NCBI GenBank assembly: GCA_009746045.1
Contig: RPFO01000359.1
Location: 241,683-301,682, forward strand
Source: Mesostigma viride
Taxonomy: Eukaryota; Streptophyta; Mesostigmatophyceae; Mesostigmatales; Mesostigmataceae
Length of the DNA: 60,000 nt
Direction: 5' to 3'
The notes beneath the pieces were generated by a model. It made no database searches, was not told the DNA's origin, and was given only the letters and a program-made list of their open reading frames with translations. The position numbers were made by a program, and so were the translations under genes. This document shows positions 31,841 to 43,009 of the stretch, one piece after another (position 1 is the first letter of the stretch; each line of letters starts with the position of its first letter).

Positions 31841-33321
31841 TGGCATCGGAATGAGGGGGGTTGTGATCTTTCCAAATCGGGCAAATTTTTGCCTGGGCAG
31901 CATTTCGGCAAGAACTTTCGGAATTCTAATCCGTTGGTGCCACTCAACATGTCCACGGAATCAGCATCAAATTGCGCATCTATTGAACCAAGTCCGGCGT
32001 CATTCCGTGGAGTATTGCGTCGGCTACGAATTTTCTTGCGGCAGGCCCTGTTTGCTCCGAATTTCGACCTTAAACGACCTCTTGCATGAGCTTCACTAAA
32101 CATTCAGATTTCTACATTGTCGGCACTTGGGCGCAGCGGTTCACGCTTTATTTTATTACCCTGGGTGACTACCGGTTGCCAGCCGTGACCAGCCTTGCAA
32201 AGCCCAAGACCCCTTTGTTCTTCTGAGAATACAACGAGCTTGATGGCGCCTATATAAAGCGACCACAAATGTTTTAAACGGTGGGCCACCTTCCAGGCGA
32301 CATGGGGTTTCTTTTTCCTAGTTCCAGCCAAGCATTATTCAGATTTTTTGCCAGTCGCCATGGTTTGGAAGCACCATCGTACATGAGCAGCTATGCACGG
32401 ACCACTACAACGGCATCAACTACAATGCTCCATCCCACGTCGGTGCGGGGAAATCTTGCAGCATCCACCTGGTTCTCCTCTCGCACCCTTGGCTTTTCTT
32501 CAATGGGAAACAGCTCGTTTAAATGCCGCTCGCCAGCCGCAGCAGCCGTCATTAGTTAAGTGGCCAGTGACAGCCAACTGCCGCACGCAGCCGTAGTGCA
32601 GTACCCAGCACGCGCCATACAGCATGATAGGATATAGTAGCAGCAGTCAGCCACACACCACAGCCTGACTCGCTTGTGGTAGTTGTTGCAACCAGCTGCA
32701 GATACCTACCAGCACCCCATCAGCATGGCAGCACACAGTCGCAGCAGCCAGCAACACACAGCAGCCTGATCAGCTCTTAGTAGTAGTTGCAGCCAGCTGC
32801 ACGTACCTGCCAGCCAAATCGCCACTTCAGACCAGCATCAATGCCACCAGCCAGCAGTACGCAGCCGTCTAGTCAGCGGTTAGTAGTCACTGCAGCTAGG
32901 TGCCTGTAGCTGCTCACACCCACTGCGGTCGTCGCCAGCTCCTGATAAATGATTCCAGAGCGACTCCTGCCATTACCAGCTTTTACGTCCACGATTTCTG
33001 CTGATTATTACTCCAAGGGGGGCACCCTTCCAGGGGCATCTACACACGGGGCCGAGCTGGATCCAGTCCTTGTTTTTTTCCCAGTATTTCTACGTGACCT
33101 GGGGCACCCTGTTCTTCACCTGGCGCACTCCCAGGGCCACTTGGGGGCCATGTGACCCTTAGCTCCAACTGCTACTCTTGCCTATTTCTCCTTTCAGCAT
33201 GACCGGGTTAGCCGTGTAAGGGGGGGAGAGCTTGGGTTTCTTTATACCCGACTACCCTCACTATCCATGTGTTACTTGCCAGGGGGGGTGAGCTTGTATA
33301 CGGCATTTGGTGCAAGGGGCA
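31841..33321. other. Interior of the non-coding LTR element
   Basis: No long ORF and no gag or pol motif. It contains CAG/CAGC-rich stretches (32580-32900) and G-rich tracts near 33215-33290, possibly including the polypurine primer just before the right LTR. Confidence 0.7.
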
Positions 33322-33936
33322 TGTCAGGAATATGCCCCAATATGCCTGACAAGTCTAGCACTTACTAATCTAGATAAAGTTCGGGTAGTCCGTAGTTAAG
33401 TCAGAACAACCTACAACGCCAGTATGACTGCGTAGAGCTCATGTTTGGCTACAACTTTGCCACTAGAATCACCTTGATCTGAGCTCTAGGTAGAAAGTTA
33501 TGAGTCTTTTCATATATATGTGCCTGGTCACTATACGGCACTATAGTACAATCCATGTCGTGTCATGTGGCGCATGGCCCATATAGGACAGGCGCCAATA
33601 ATTCAATTCGTGGCACCTGGACCGTCAGCTAGGCGTACCTAATTCTGTCTGCCATGGTACAACCATGATTTGCCAGCAGGCAGCATCTAGCACTGGTTAA
33701 GTGTTGCCTAGCTGTCATGTTAAGTTAATTATGTTGTGGTCCTGCCGACCAGCCATATAGGTGGTGGCTGGGCTACACGCTAGACATCTTTTCTGACCAC
33801 CACTATTCTAGAAAATGGCACCTTTCAGCCATGGTGGTTGACAAAATATTTCCATCATGACAAAGTCGTAAATGAGGTCATCATTATTAATGTAATATCA
33901 ACAACCTCCCATGGTCACAGCATGACATTTTTGACA
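33322..33936. repeat. Right LTR of the non-coding LTR element
   Basis: 615-bp partner of the left LTR, followed by the second AAGGT and the rest of the helicase frame. Confidence 0.9.
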
Positions 33937-33941
33937 AAGGT

Positions 33942-34194
33942 TTCGTCTGACGGCGTGGGCGCCTTTATCGAAGAGCTGAAGAAAAGCGGCGAGCTCGTCA
34001 AGTGCAGCGGAGAGGCAGTGCCTGTCAAGCTTCTCTTGGACGAGTACATTACTTCGACTGGCATGGACAGCTACAAGGCGAAATTGTTTGGCGACGAGGC
34101 AAAGGCGGTTCTGGGCTGCAGGGTGAATCAGTACAAGTTGAGCGACGGTTCCAGGCCGAATTGTTTTATTGGATGGCGGTATTGCCCTTCGTAA
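33942..34194 (+). pseudogene. Primase-helicase, C-terminal end
   Basis: After one AAGGT is removed, codons from 31225 continue in frame into SSDGVGAFIEELKKSGELVK and onward to the stop at 34192-34194. The segment resembles the C-terminal winged-helix/zinc-type domain that follows SF3 helicases (LLLDEYITSTG, LGCRVNQYKLSDGSRP). The viral gene was therefore whole before the LTR element arrived. The stop is part of TCGTAAGTAAT, which also looks like a splice donor, so an intron beyond it cannot be excluded. Confidence 0.78.
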
Positions 34195-34641
34195 GTAATA
34201 TTTTAATGAAACGATTTTCACATGTCAATCAATGGTCAATCCGCTTTCAGATGGACACCCACACGTCACCTCACCCCGCCGCGCGGCCCTCGCCGGGTCC
34301 GCCAACTCCCACGCACTGCTCGACCCTCCAGCACCTTACTATTTTTACTAAGCTAACTACGGGTTTTTGGTTTTCTTTGCGGGAAATTATGCAAGCCTGT
34401 GCATGCACTCTCACTCACGTCGAATAAAACCTTATTTCCAACTGAAAATATCAATTTAGTAGTATTTATAGTTTCCCACGAGAAAACACAGCAAGCCCTC
34501 ACACACACACCACCACCTGGCAGTCCCGCCACTGCTTGGCAGTCCGCGCCCCCCCGCTGCACCCCGCTGCCCGGCCCCCATGGCCTTTCCCATGGAGATG
34601 GATTTATTGGTCATTTTGTCGTGGGAAACTACGTTTTCATA

Positions 34642-34795
34642 ACCATTTGTCGTGGGAGACTATATTTACTAAGTTTTTTGGGGGTTCTTTTTTTGGGAAA
34701 TTCAGGTGTGTTTTTGGTGGTGCACACCTGAATTAATTTCCTAGGAACAAAACCCAAAAACCATAGTAAACTTAGTAAACATAGTCTCCCACGGG
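34642..34795. repeat. Imperfect inverted repeat with ~75-bp arms
   Basis: The left arm starts GTCGTGGGAGACTATATTTA and the right arm ends with TAGTCTCCCACGGG. The centre is near AGGTGTGTTTTTGGTGGTGCACACCT. It would form a long hairpin and may be a foldback or MITE remnant. Confidence 0.65.
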
Positions 34796-35157
34796 AAATG
34801 ACTTAGTCCATGCCCCACATGCCTCACCCCTTATGGCATGGTGGGACTGGATGTCACAACCTTGACCTCACGGCAGGTGGCTTGAATTTCCTAGAAAAAA
34901 AAACCAAAACCCATAGTAAACTTAGTAAATTTAGTCACCCTGGGATGCCAGCATAAGAGTCTACCACCATGGTCACTATAAGGTCACTATAGCTACCCTG
35001 TACCACACAGCACCTGCAGCACCTTGACTTCACGGCAACTGGCTTGAATTTCCTAGAAAAAAAACCAAAAACCTATAGTAAACTTAGTAAATTTAGTCAC
35101 AGTGGGAGGGTGATAGCCAGGGTGGGGGTGCCGTGGGTGTCTGGAGATGGTGTAAGG

Positions 35158-35179
35158 TTTTAGGGTTTAGGGTTTAGGG
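35158..35179. repeat. Short interstitial telomere-type repeat
   Basis: TTTTAGGG followed by two TTTAGGG units. TTTAGGG is the plant/green-algal telomere type. With only three units this is a weak hint to host lineage. Confidence 0.6.
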
Positions 35180-35299
35180 TGATACCCCACTGCCGCGGTC
35201 ACTATAGGGTCATTATAGGGGTGGCAGACGCCAGCATAAGGCTGGTTCCCTTCTGTGAGCCGCGATGACGGAATGATGACGGAATGATGATGGAACATA

Positions 35300-36735
35300 A
35301 TTAATTAATTAGGAACATAACTCCGTTGGGAGTATATGTAGCACATAGCCCTGAGAAGGGGCATATGAGCCTATAATACATTCTAAGCTACTTCCTGCAA
35401 GGGTGGGAATGTAAACAACACTTGCTCTAGGTGCACCAGGGCACCCGCACCCTCATGGTCTATCACGCTATGCCCGGGTAAGGGGGGGAGCATGCCTGTG
35501 AGGGGGAAGATCAGCATGGCTATACAAGAGCTATGGCATGGCTTCTCAGCAGAGAGTGACTCCCTGCATGGGCACAACATTACTAAATAAGGCTAGGCAT
35601 CGTCTGGAGTGTGGCACATCATAGGCACACGTGTACATGATTAAATAAAGCGCGGGGCTTAGCTGGGATAGTGCCTCTAGGAGGCGTACATGTACATGGC
35701 CACGGTCTATCTATTCTGCACTACTACTGCTGTATTCCCTAAGCTGGGGCGTCTGGAGTCGCTGGGGCCGCGGGGGGGGGGGGGTCGCCTGCCAGGGCTT
35801 GTGGCCGACGTAGATGGCCGCCCCCTTCCAGTACACCGGCTGCCCCGCCTTGGTCTGCCGGAGCTGGAGGTAGGTCGGCCATAGCTCCCGTCGCCGTTGT
35901 TGCTGCGCCAGGGTCAAGTCGTCATCAAGGGTGAAGAGAGTCTTCTCGAGCCGCTTGCGGCGTCTGAGAAAAGAAATCTTGTCCGCCGGGGTCTTAAAGG
36001 TGAGGAGGAGCGGGGGCGGCCCTGCCTTACCCCGCGCGCGGGGAAGGCGGTGGGCAGCCAGCTCTATCTCACCGTTAAGGCCCATGCGACCAAGGATTTC
36101 TCTCTCAAACGCACGCAAAAGCTTCTCGGAATTCTCACCTTCCTCCATCTTGAAGTTCTTGACAATGACATTGAGGCTGCGCTTGGCGAGCTCGGCCTCC
36201 TCGCGGAGGTCAAGCGTCTGCCGTTGAAGCTGGGCTGCGACGGCGGAGGTGGTGGAGGTGGTATGTTGCTTAAGCATGTCCGCCCAGGTGGTGATGGGAG
36301 GAGCATCGCCAGCCAGGCCAGCCGAGGCTGGCTTGGCGGCAATGTCCTTCACCGCCTGGGCGGTGAGGCCTGCGGTATTCTGCAGAACCTCGATAGCAAT
36401 GGCGTTGTCCTTAAGACGCTGGTCGATGGCACGGAGCTGGGCGGTGATGGCGTCGGAGGTGGAGGTGGTGGCGGTGGAGGAGGCGAGGAGGGTGGAGGTG
36501 GCGGTGGAGATGGTGGAGGTGGCGGTGGAGAGGAGGGGGAGCTCGGCAGCCAACGTGCTGCCCATGACCGCCACATCTGCTGCGATGGGGGCCACGTGCT
36601 GCTCGAGGGCCTCCTTGAGGAGTGAGCGGATGGAGGATTCGGTTAAGGTGGTGGTGAGGGGCTTTGGGGGCCAAAGCTCCTCAAGGGAGCGGCCGAGGAG
36701 GGAGAAAAGGACGCGGAGATCATGTAGTGTGGGAG
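35300..36735 (-). mobile_element. ORF1-only LINE (half-LINE)
   Basis: On the minus strand the order is ORF1, a conserved linker (35690 to 35380), then a 3' tail ending ACTCCCAACGGAGTTATG and TTAATTAATTAA. The same linker precedes ORF2 in the plus-strand LINE at 47093-49600, and a very similar tail follows it. Here ORF2 is absent between linker and tail. A second such copy lies at 51538-52925. Confidence 0.65.
35711..36595 (-). CDS. LINE ORF1 protein (L1 ORF1-like, RNA-binding)
   Basis: A 294-residue frame; the reading frame is open further upstream to about 36720, so the ATG at 36595 may not be native. It has an Ala/Ser/Thr-rich N-terminus, a coiled-coil-like middle (QRLKDNAIAIEVLQNTAG and LQRQTLDLREEAELAKRSLN), an RRM-like segment with LNVIVKNF and IELAAHRLPRARG, then FKTPADKISFLRRRKRLEKT and TLAQQQRRRELWPTYLQLR. 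This layout matches L1-type ORF1 (coiled coil, RRM, CTD). By family knowledge the protein coats LINE RNA. Its frame is intact. Confidence 0.72.
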   Translation of the reverse strand: MAPIAADVAVMGSTLAAELPLLSTATSTISTATSTLLASSTATTSTSDAITAQLRAIDQRLKDNAIAIEVLQNTAGLTAQAVKDIAAKPASAGLAGDAPPITTWADMLKQHTTSTTSAVAAQLQRQTLDLREEAELAKRSLNVIVKNFKMEEGENSEKLLRAFEREILGRMGLNGEIELAAHRLPRARGKAGPPPLLLTFKTPADKISFLRRRKRLEKTLFTLDDDLTLAQQQRRRELWPTYLQLRQTKAGQPVYWKGAAIYVGHKPWQATPPPPRPQRLQTPQLREYSSSSAE

Positions 36736-36737
36736 AT

Positions 36738-36935
36738 CATGTAGCACATATTCCCTTGCTGAATGGATGGAGGTGGGCAAAGCCGCGAAACCGAACTAAT
36801 CTAACTCTAAGCTAATCTAATCTAGAAAACCCTACCTATTCTACTCAGCAAAGCGCCCCTTCCTCTTGGGGGGGGGGGCGGGGGGCTTGGCCCGGCTTGC
36901 CCACAGGGGCTGGCGTATGAGCCTGGGTTTTACTG
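36738..36935 (-). mobile_element. LINE 3'-end fragment (ORF2 C-terminus and 3' UTR)
   Basis: The reverse complement resembles 49380-49525: Pro/Lys-rich ORF2 end, CTAGATTAG-type 3' UTR and GGAATATGTGCTACATGATCTCCC tail. It is strongly 5'-truncated. Confidence 0.6.
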
Positions 36936-37400
36936 TACTACAACTATTATAATAACCCTTACTAATTTAATTAAGATTATATCGACAACTATTCCTGGAC
37001 GCACGGCGATCCAACCTCATGCCCGGACTAGAGTATACTTGTCTGAGAGGAAAGACGCGAAGACCGCGGGAGCACCGCGTGGCTATCTTGAGGAAGACAT
37101 GCATGGAGGGAGACAGATGGTAATTGAAACCAAAAAAATATCTAGAAGGGGGGAAAAAAAACTTAAAGAACGAAAAAGAGAACACACACAAAGGGTTTAA
37201 AAGACTCTGTTGTATAGTTGCCGGGGACGGCGGGCGACCCCTTGAGTTCTTGTACAGCATCGTGCGAAAATTGTGTTGCCAGGCCCCGTTGGGGGCGGTT
37301 GCGACGACAGCACTGAGAGTTCGTGATCATAGATGTCCCGGAGGAGCTGCATGACACGGTCCAGTGTCCTTGATCAAACTGGGCGGCGATCGAGTTTCAC
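36936..37400. other. Intergenic, nothing identified
   Basis: AT-rich to mixed sequence with a G-tract at its edge. The short frames on both strands lack any recognisable motif. Confidence 0.4.
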
Positions 37401-39540
37401 GACCACGGCCCGGGAATCTCGCGTCTGAGCCCGTGGCGGCATCATAACGCAGGCCGGGCGCTGGACCGCCTCCGTGACCTCGCGGGAGATGAAAGGAGGC
37501 ATGTCTGACGGGTCGCGAGCGGGCCGGTCGACAGGGGGGGGACTAGGCCAGGTAGTCCGCCGCTGACCCGGGCGGCCGGGGGCCAGGGGCCCGGCTGGGC
37601 CGCCTGCCAGGGCGGCCTGGCGGGCGGCGCGGCGGCTGGACTGGCAGGGGCGGGGGCGGCGCAGCTGTTCCCAAGAATTCTGCAGTGGCCGCGGCCCAGG
37701 TGCGGAGCCGCTTGGCCGGTGCTGAGTCCCGGTACATCAAGGCGGTGGGGTCAGCCGAGGCCGTCCGGGTGTCCGAGGCGCTCAGGTACCAGGACCAGGC
37801 CCCCTTGCCGTCATTCTTCTGCTGGCAGGTGCGCAACTCCTTAACCATATCTGCCGTGCGTCAGCCTTCTCAGCTAATTGCTCGTAGGCCGGCGACGTCC
37901 CGCAGTCTGAGCCGCTTCGTCAGGCGAGGCTTTGCGGTCGGGTCCCTGTTGCGGCGGAGCATCTGCCTGCATGGCGGCAACCACGGTCGGTCGGCTTGGC
38001 GGTGGACAGCGAGCTGGACATCGGCGCGGAGGCAAGGAGGGGAGGGTCACTGCGGGCGGCCAGGCGGTACTTGGCAGCGATCGATACCGCGGAGGACCAT
38101 GCACTGAAAAGTCACCTGGGGGCTGAATGGCGTGTATTATACTGCCGTCGACAGCCGGCCCTGGCGTTGATGACTGCCAGGAATTCATCCCGGTGCGTCA
38201 TCATAGCTGCCTGCTCCGCTGCTGACATCTTGTCGGCATACTTCATGCAGTACCCTCCTGCTCAAGCACCTTGAGATCGCCGGGCTGAGGCGCCAGTTGT
38301 CGCGACGGTTTCACGCCAGGAATCACAAACCGCAATCTGATGCGCGCGAGCACGATCGAGACGGTGGTCAGAATCCACCGTGCTGACCGAATCTTGCAGC
38401 ACGCGAGCATCCACAGCAGAGGGGCGCTGAGCCCGGCGTACGCAGATATAGTCAATTAGTTAGGCAGACCACCCGCGATCCGACGGCCCCCAAAAGGTGG
38501 CAAGCTGCTGGGCGGGGCGTGCGCAAGAAGCATTGCATGCAACCAGCGCAGAATCATTCTGCCAACAGATCCGCAAAGAGATCCGTGTTATATACCGTTG
38601 GCCGTCATGTTCAAGAGGGCGTACTGAGCGCCGCCGGTGCCGACTGGCAGCGTGGCGTTGGCGTCAAGCAGCATAACCAAGAAGTGCCGGGCTGGCCGGG
38701 GACGTGCTGGCCTCCTCCGCCTTGAGGGCGCAGCCTGAAGAAGGCGTCACGTTCCGCCAGATCTCGACCCGCATGTGGCGCATAGCCCACGACAACGGTG
38801 AGCGAATGAAGAAGCTTGAAGCCATCACCGCCCACACCGAGGCCCGGCCTGGCCACACAGGTCCCAAAGCTAGCGTCCGGAGCAGATGGCCACCATCGCA
38901 TCCCAGCTAGCCACCTGGCCCGGCAGGATGCTGGCAACCTCCTGCCGCTCTCCTACGCGGACCTGCTGCGGTCTGACAGCGACCGCCTCAACCACTGACG
39001 CCATCGCCGCGAAACTCCAGGAGCTGGAGGACCACCGCCAAGCCGAACCGAAGGGGAGGCCCGAGTCACCGACCGCGCTCGCCACGAGTGCCGAGTGGTG
39101 CTGCGTCGTTTCCCCCAGAAGCCAGGTGAGACGTCAACCACCCTTGCCGACGATCGCGCTCAAGAACTGACCAGCTTCTTACCCTCATGGGCGCCTGGTA
39201 GGTGAGGTAGAACTGCGCGGGTGCTGGCCACCGCCTTCCCCACTCACAGGACAAGGCGGCTAGCTAGCTCCCCCACCAGTCCTGCTCACCTTCGATCCCC
39301 TCCCCTGAGGACAAGCAGCGGTTCCTCTCTCGTCGCAAGAGGTTGCACGACCTCACAGTGAACGCTGGGCGACGACCTGTCACCCCCGCTCAGCAGCAGC
39401 AGCGACGCGACCTGTGGCCTGACTGAATACCTCCGCCACAAGCAGGACCCCAGAAGCCCAAGGTGCACTGGAAGGGCGGGGACCTGCTGATGATCAACCA
39501 CAAGATGACAGATGTGGTCGCCCCCTGCGGGCTAGACTAG
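37401..39540 (+). pseudogene. Degenerate LINE ORF1-related sequence
   Basis: GC-rich sequence with no long frame. Around 39374-39480, reading across frames gives DDL, AQQQQRRDLWP, then VHWKGGDLL, which matches the order DDDL, AQQQRRRELWP, VYWKGAAIY in the intact ORF1 at 35711-36595. Upstream, ASTTDAIAAKLQELEDH near 38980 resembles its coiled-coil region. I read this as an old, frame-broken ORF1 copy from a related family on the plus strand. The part before about 38500 is unassigned. Confidence 0.4.
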
Positions 39541-39943
39541 CCCTAGCTTGAATAATTGGTAGTCACTGCCGCGCTATGGCAGCCATGCCTAACTAGAAAG
39601 TTGTTTGCCTAGCCTAGCCATAATACCTTGTCACGTGCCCCGCTAACGCACGGTACACAACCAGCCATAGCCTTAGCTTAGCCTTAATTGTACAGCCATG
39701 CTACGTCCTGGCTATGATCAGATTAGTTGCCCACGCTCCTTGCAGTTATGACTGATATGCTCACATGGGTCTTATAATTGCACCCACAGAACTTGCCGGA
39801 TCGTCTATCGTGTCCTATTGCTGCTGTGGCATGCCTCAGGCATGAAGGAGAAAGGCCGAAAGGGGGTCTCTGCCCTTTCTTCCACACACAGGGATTAAAA
39901 GCACTCTGGTGCTCCGTGACTCCCCAACCGGAGCACGAGTTTA
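39541..39943. other. Intergenic, nothing identified
   Basis: No ORF or repeat of note, apart from short CTAGCC/TAGCC repeats near 39535-39620. Confidence 0.35.
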
Positions 39944-39969
39944 ATTTATTTATTTGTTTGTTTGTTTGT

Positions 39970-40040
<71 letters not shown>
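39944..40040. repeat. TTTA microsatellite
   Basis: About 97 bases of (TTTA)n with a short TTTG run near its start. Confidence 0.95.
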
Positions 40041-41009
40041 TGAACGGTGAGCCGGTATGCATGGTGAGAATGTCCTTCAGTGGCCGAAAAAGTGGCCACT
40101 AGCACACGCAGGGATCTCAGCAGCGCTCGCGATGGACTGGAGGCCGTGGGCTGATGTTGCCGGTGAGCACAGCAGGCCCACACTGCCTTGCATGGCCCGG
40201 CGCGGCGCCGCCTCCACCGTAGTGGAATCGCCAGCCTGCGCGGCTCAGGTCGTCGACCATACGCCCGTTGACCCCTTGCTGAGGGTCGACTGTCAGTCGG
40301 CGCCAATGCTCCTGGACTCCGAGGACCGGGCCCGATCTGGTTGTCGGCGCACAAGGCGATCAGCTCGTCGACGCGTTGACGTGCTGGGGTGCCGCTGCTG
40401 GTAGAAGGATCTGCAGGGAGGGTGCGCACATTAAAGCTAGCAGAATACCAAAAATGGGCCGTTGCCCTATTTTATAGCGGGGGGGTGGGGGTGGAGAAGG
40501 GACTGAAGGGTAGTGCTGGAGGTGGGGGTGGGGGTGGAAGGGGTGGGGGGCCGGGGGGAGGAGGGTGGCGATTGGGGTTATTAATGCTTTTCATGGAGTC
40601 TTTCTTTCAGGGCGGATATGCGTCCTCTCCGTCCTGGCTGCCCAGGGTCGCTGCATGGCGTGTCGACTGACCCTCGTCCCGCTCAAGGCGGGTCAAGAGG
40701 CGAGTGAGGCTGGAAAATCGGCGGGAGGGTTGACCGTGGCATGCCTGGCGACCTTGCATCCCGATCAGGCTCGCACGGTGCATGCGACATGGGGATGGAA
40801 AGGGGCTTGTTAATTATTAATAAAGTCTGTGCCCAAAGCCTATTGTACCGCGATCGAGGCCGCGAGGGTGTGCCCTTACCGGGCGCCCTCCATATGCCGG
40901 GGACGTGCGTTGAAGACGACGATGCAGCAGGGGCTGGAGCTTGGGGTGTGGCTTGCATGTGCCGCTTGTTGGGAGCTAAGTTGCACGTCCGTGCGCCGCC
41001 GTTAATGAA
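40041..41009. other. Unassigned region with G-rich tract
   Basis: Several overlapping frames of 80-130 codons on both strands without recognised motifs. A G-rich GGTGGGGGTGG-type stretch lies at 40480-40565. Possibly old retroelement sequence. Confidence 0.35.
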
Positions 41010-42083
41010 TTAAGAACAGGGGTACCGTCGTTGACCAGGCGGGCGTAGGTGCGGATTTTGTCTGATTCCTGGCCTGAACCGCTGCCTCGCTTGCCAGCAG
41101 GCCATTCTTGATGATGAGCTGTGCTGGAGATCGAGAGCAGGTCGTCGATGCTGGGTTTGCCAATTAATCCGCCCAGGAGCTTGCGGGCCTGCAGCCTGGA
41201 CTTTCACCTTGCAGGCGACACTTGTTGAAGGTCACCTGGATGGGGGCAGATTTGCGGCCTGCATGCCGGCATCCATGCTGCCGACTCAATTCGGATGCGG
41301 TCGTTGCCCAGATGAAGCAGATCCACGATGAGCTTCCTGTGCAAGCGTTGGGCTATATCATGATGTCCGTTTCCTGGGGAGTGGGGACCCCCTACCTCGA
41401 CTGAAGAAACGTACCACAGAACTGCGTGCATGAGCGTTGCCTCGTCTTCAATTGCGGTCTTGTGGGCCGCTGCCTCCCTCCGGGCAGCGTGACTCCGCCA
41501 TCATGTTAGCATGCAATGTCAGCCTGCTTCACCATGGTTGCATAGCTGGGAGGCGATGGGCGGCCGGCTGGGGCGAGGTGGCCAGAGCTGCCTTCACCTC
41601 GGCCATGCTGGTGCGTAGCGCGGAGGTGTCCTGGCGCAGAGTAGACGAAAGGTCGTCGAGCTGGCCGGGGGGCCATGGCCGCGACTGTCTGGTTGAGCTA
41701 TATTGCAGGTCGGCTTCCGGGAAACTAGCACTAGGAGTGTTGGCGGGGCCTTGCTCGTCGTCTTGCATGGTAGGCGGCATGCAATGAGTGCCGGGAGGCT
41801 TCAGGGGCCTGCGCGTGGCTCAAGAATACAGAATTAGTCGAAGCTGTGGCTCATCCATGTCGGCAATGTCTTCCACTGGGATGGCGTCGCCTTGCCTGCC
41901 GGGAGCATAGATCGCGATGTCGTGGTCTGCCATGTAGCGCAGGATGGCCTGCGCCTGCTCATGCGGTAAGCGAGAAGAACTCGTGCTCCAGTCCTGATAC
42001 AACCTGCGTGGGCATGTATAAGACGCTGGGTTATTTAGGCAGCGTCGTCGATAGCGTCATCCGGCCAGGGGGGCTTCATCACG
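41010..42083 (-). pseudogene. Possible degenerate retroelement ORF1/gag remnant
   Basis: Minus-strand frames at 41820-42002 (LPHEQAQAILRYMADHDIA) and 41529-41780 (DDLSSTLRQDTSALRTSM) look like helical, coiled-coil protein fragments of one old gene broken by stops and shifts. The coiled-coil style resembles LINE ORF1 N-termini, but there is no diagnostic motif. Confidence 0.3.
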
Positions 42084-42321
42084 GACTAATTAATTAATTA
42101 GGAACATAACTCCGTTGGGAGTATATGTAGCACATATCCCAGAGAAGGGGCATATGGCTATCAATGAATGGCTATCAATTAATGGCTATCAATTAATGAA
42201 CATTCTAAGCTACTTCCTGGAAGGATGGGAATGTAAACGACACTTGCTCTAGTAGGTGCACCAAGGGCACCTGCACCATCAGAGTTTCAAAGCTCAACCC
42301 AACTAAGGGAAGCCTGTCATG
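42084..42321 (-). mobile_element. LINE tail-and-linker fragment
   Basis: Minus-strand copy of the half-LINE 3' tail (TCCCAACGGAGTTATGTTCC, TTAATTAATTAA) plus part of the linker, like 35300-35480. It is cut at 42321 by the CACTA-type element. Three short ATGGCTATCAAT repeats lie inside. Confidence 0.65.
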
Positions 42322-42690
42322 CACTATACTATAAATTTACGGCCCGTACACGTATATACGGAAATTTTTACGGGCCGTAAATTTTACGTTCGTACGCATA
42401 TACTTACCACTCGTATACTGGCCGTAAAATTTACTACCGTATACTTTTTCTCGTATACGGCAGTAAAGTTTACGGTAGTAAATTTTACGGCCAGTATACG
42501 AGAAAAAATTTACGGTAGTAAATTTTACGGCCAGTATACGAGAAAAAATTTACGGTAGTAAATTTTACGGCCAGTATACTAGAAAAAGTATACGGTAGTA
42601 AATTTTACGGCCAGTATACTAGAAAAAGTATACGGTAGTAAAAGTTTACGGCCAGTAGACTGGACAAGTATACTGGCCGTAACCTTGTGA
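42322..42690. repeat. Left TIR and sub-terminal repeats of CACTA-type element
   Basis: Many copies of GTATACGG.AGTAAA.TTTACGG motifs, including three or four tandem units of about 56 bp (TACGGTAGTAAATTTTACGG and following bases). These are likely transposase-binding sites by analogy. Confidence 0.7.
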
Positions 42691-43009
42691 TTTGTCCAAC
42701 CTAGTGTATTGTGATTTGCGTTGTCATTTGACTTCATGGAAACATCATGTGGCAATAATTCAAATTAATTAATCAATTATCAATCATTCACATTAATGAA
42801 GAAACACATTATACTACTAAGAAACACACTAGTTGAATTAACCCTTATCAATCATTCAAATTTCCCAGAGCATCAGCTCAACGACGTACGCGAAAATATG
42901 CCGAGCTATGGCTGCCGAGAATGCTCATAACTTTCGACTCAGGCCATGAAATTTAGTCGGGTTTGTTGCATTCGACTCGTCTTCTGATGACAAACACGCT
43001 GGTATAATT

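Larger units (their letters stand above)
31226..33936. mobile_element. Non-coding LTR element (TRIM/LARD-like)
   Basis: Direct repeats at 31226-31840 and 33322-33936 (615 bp) begin TGTCAGG and end TTTTTGACA. They differ visibly at one base (31685 against 33781). The target duplication AAGGT lies at 31221-31225 and 33937-33941. Directly after the left repeat comes TGGCATCGGAATGAG, in the place and with the TGG start of a tRNA primer-binding site. The 1.48-kb interior encodes no retroviral proteins, so it must depend on another element. Confidence 0.9.
34195..35299. other. Intergenic repeats: AT-rich family and large inverted repeat
   Basis: No gene seen. Three or four degenerate copies of a unit containing TTTCCTAG.AA..AAAACC and CATAGTAAACTTAGTAAA occur between 34735 and 35105. 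The segment 34642-34795 is an imperfect inverted repeat with arms of about 75 bases. A telomere-type tract lies at 35158-35179. Confidence 0.6.

Noticed and set aside
37543-38274. Overlapping GC-rich ORFs on both strands
   Set aside because: No motifs, and frames are open mainly because of GC content.
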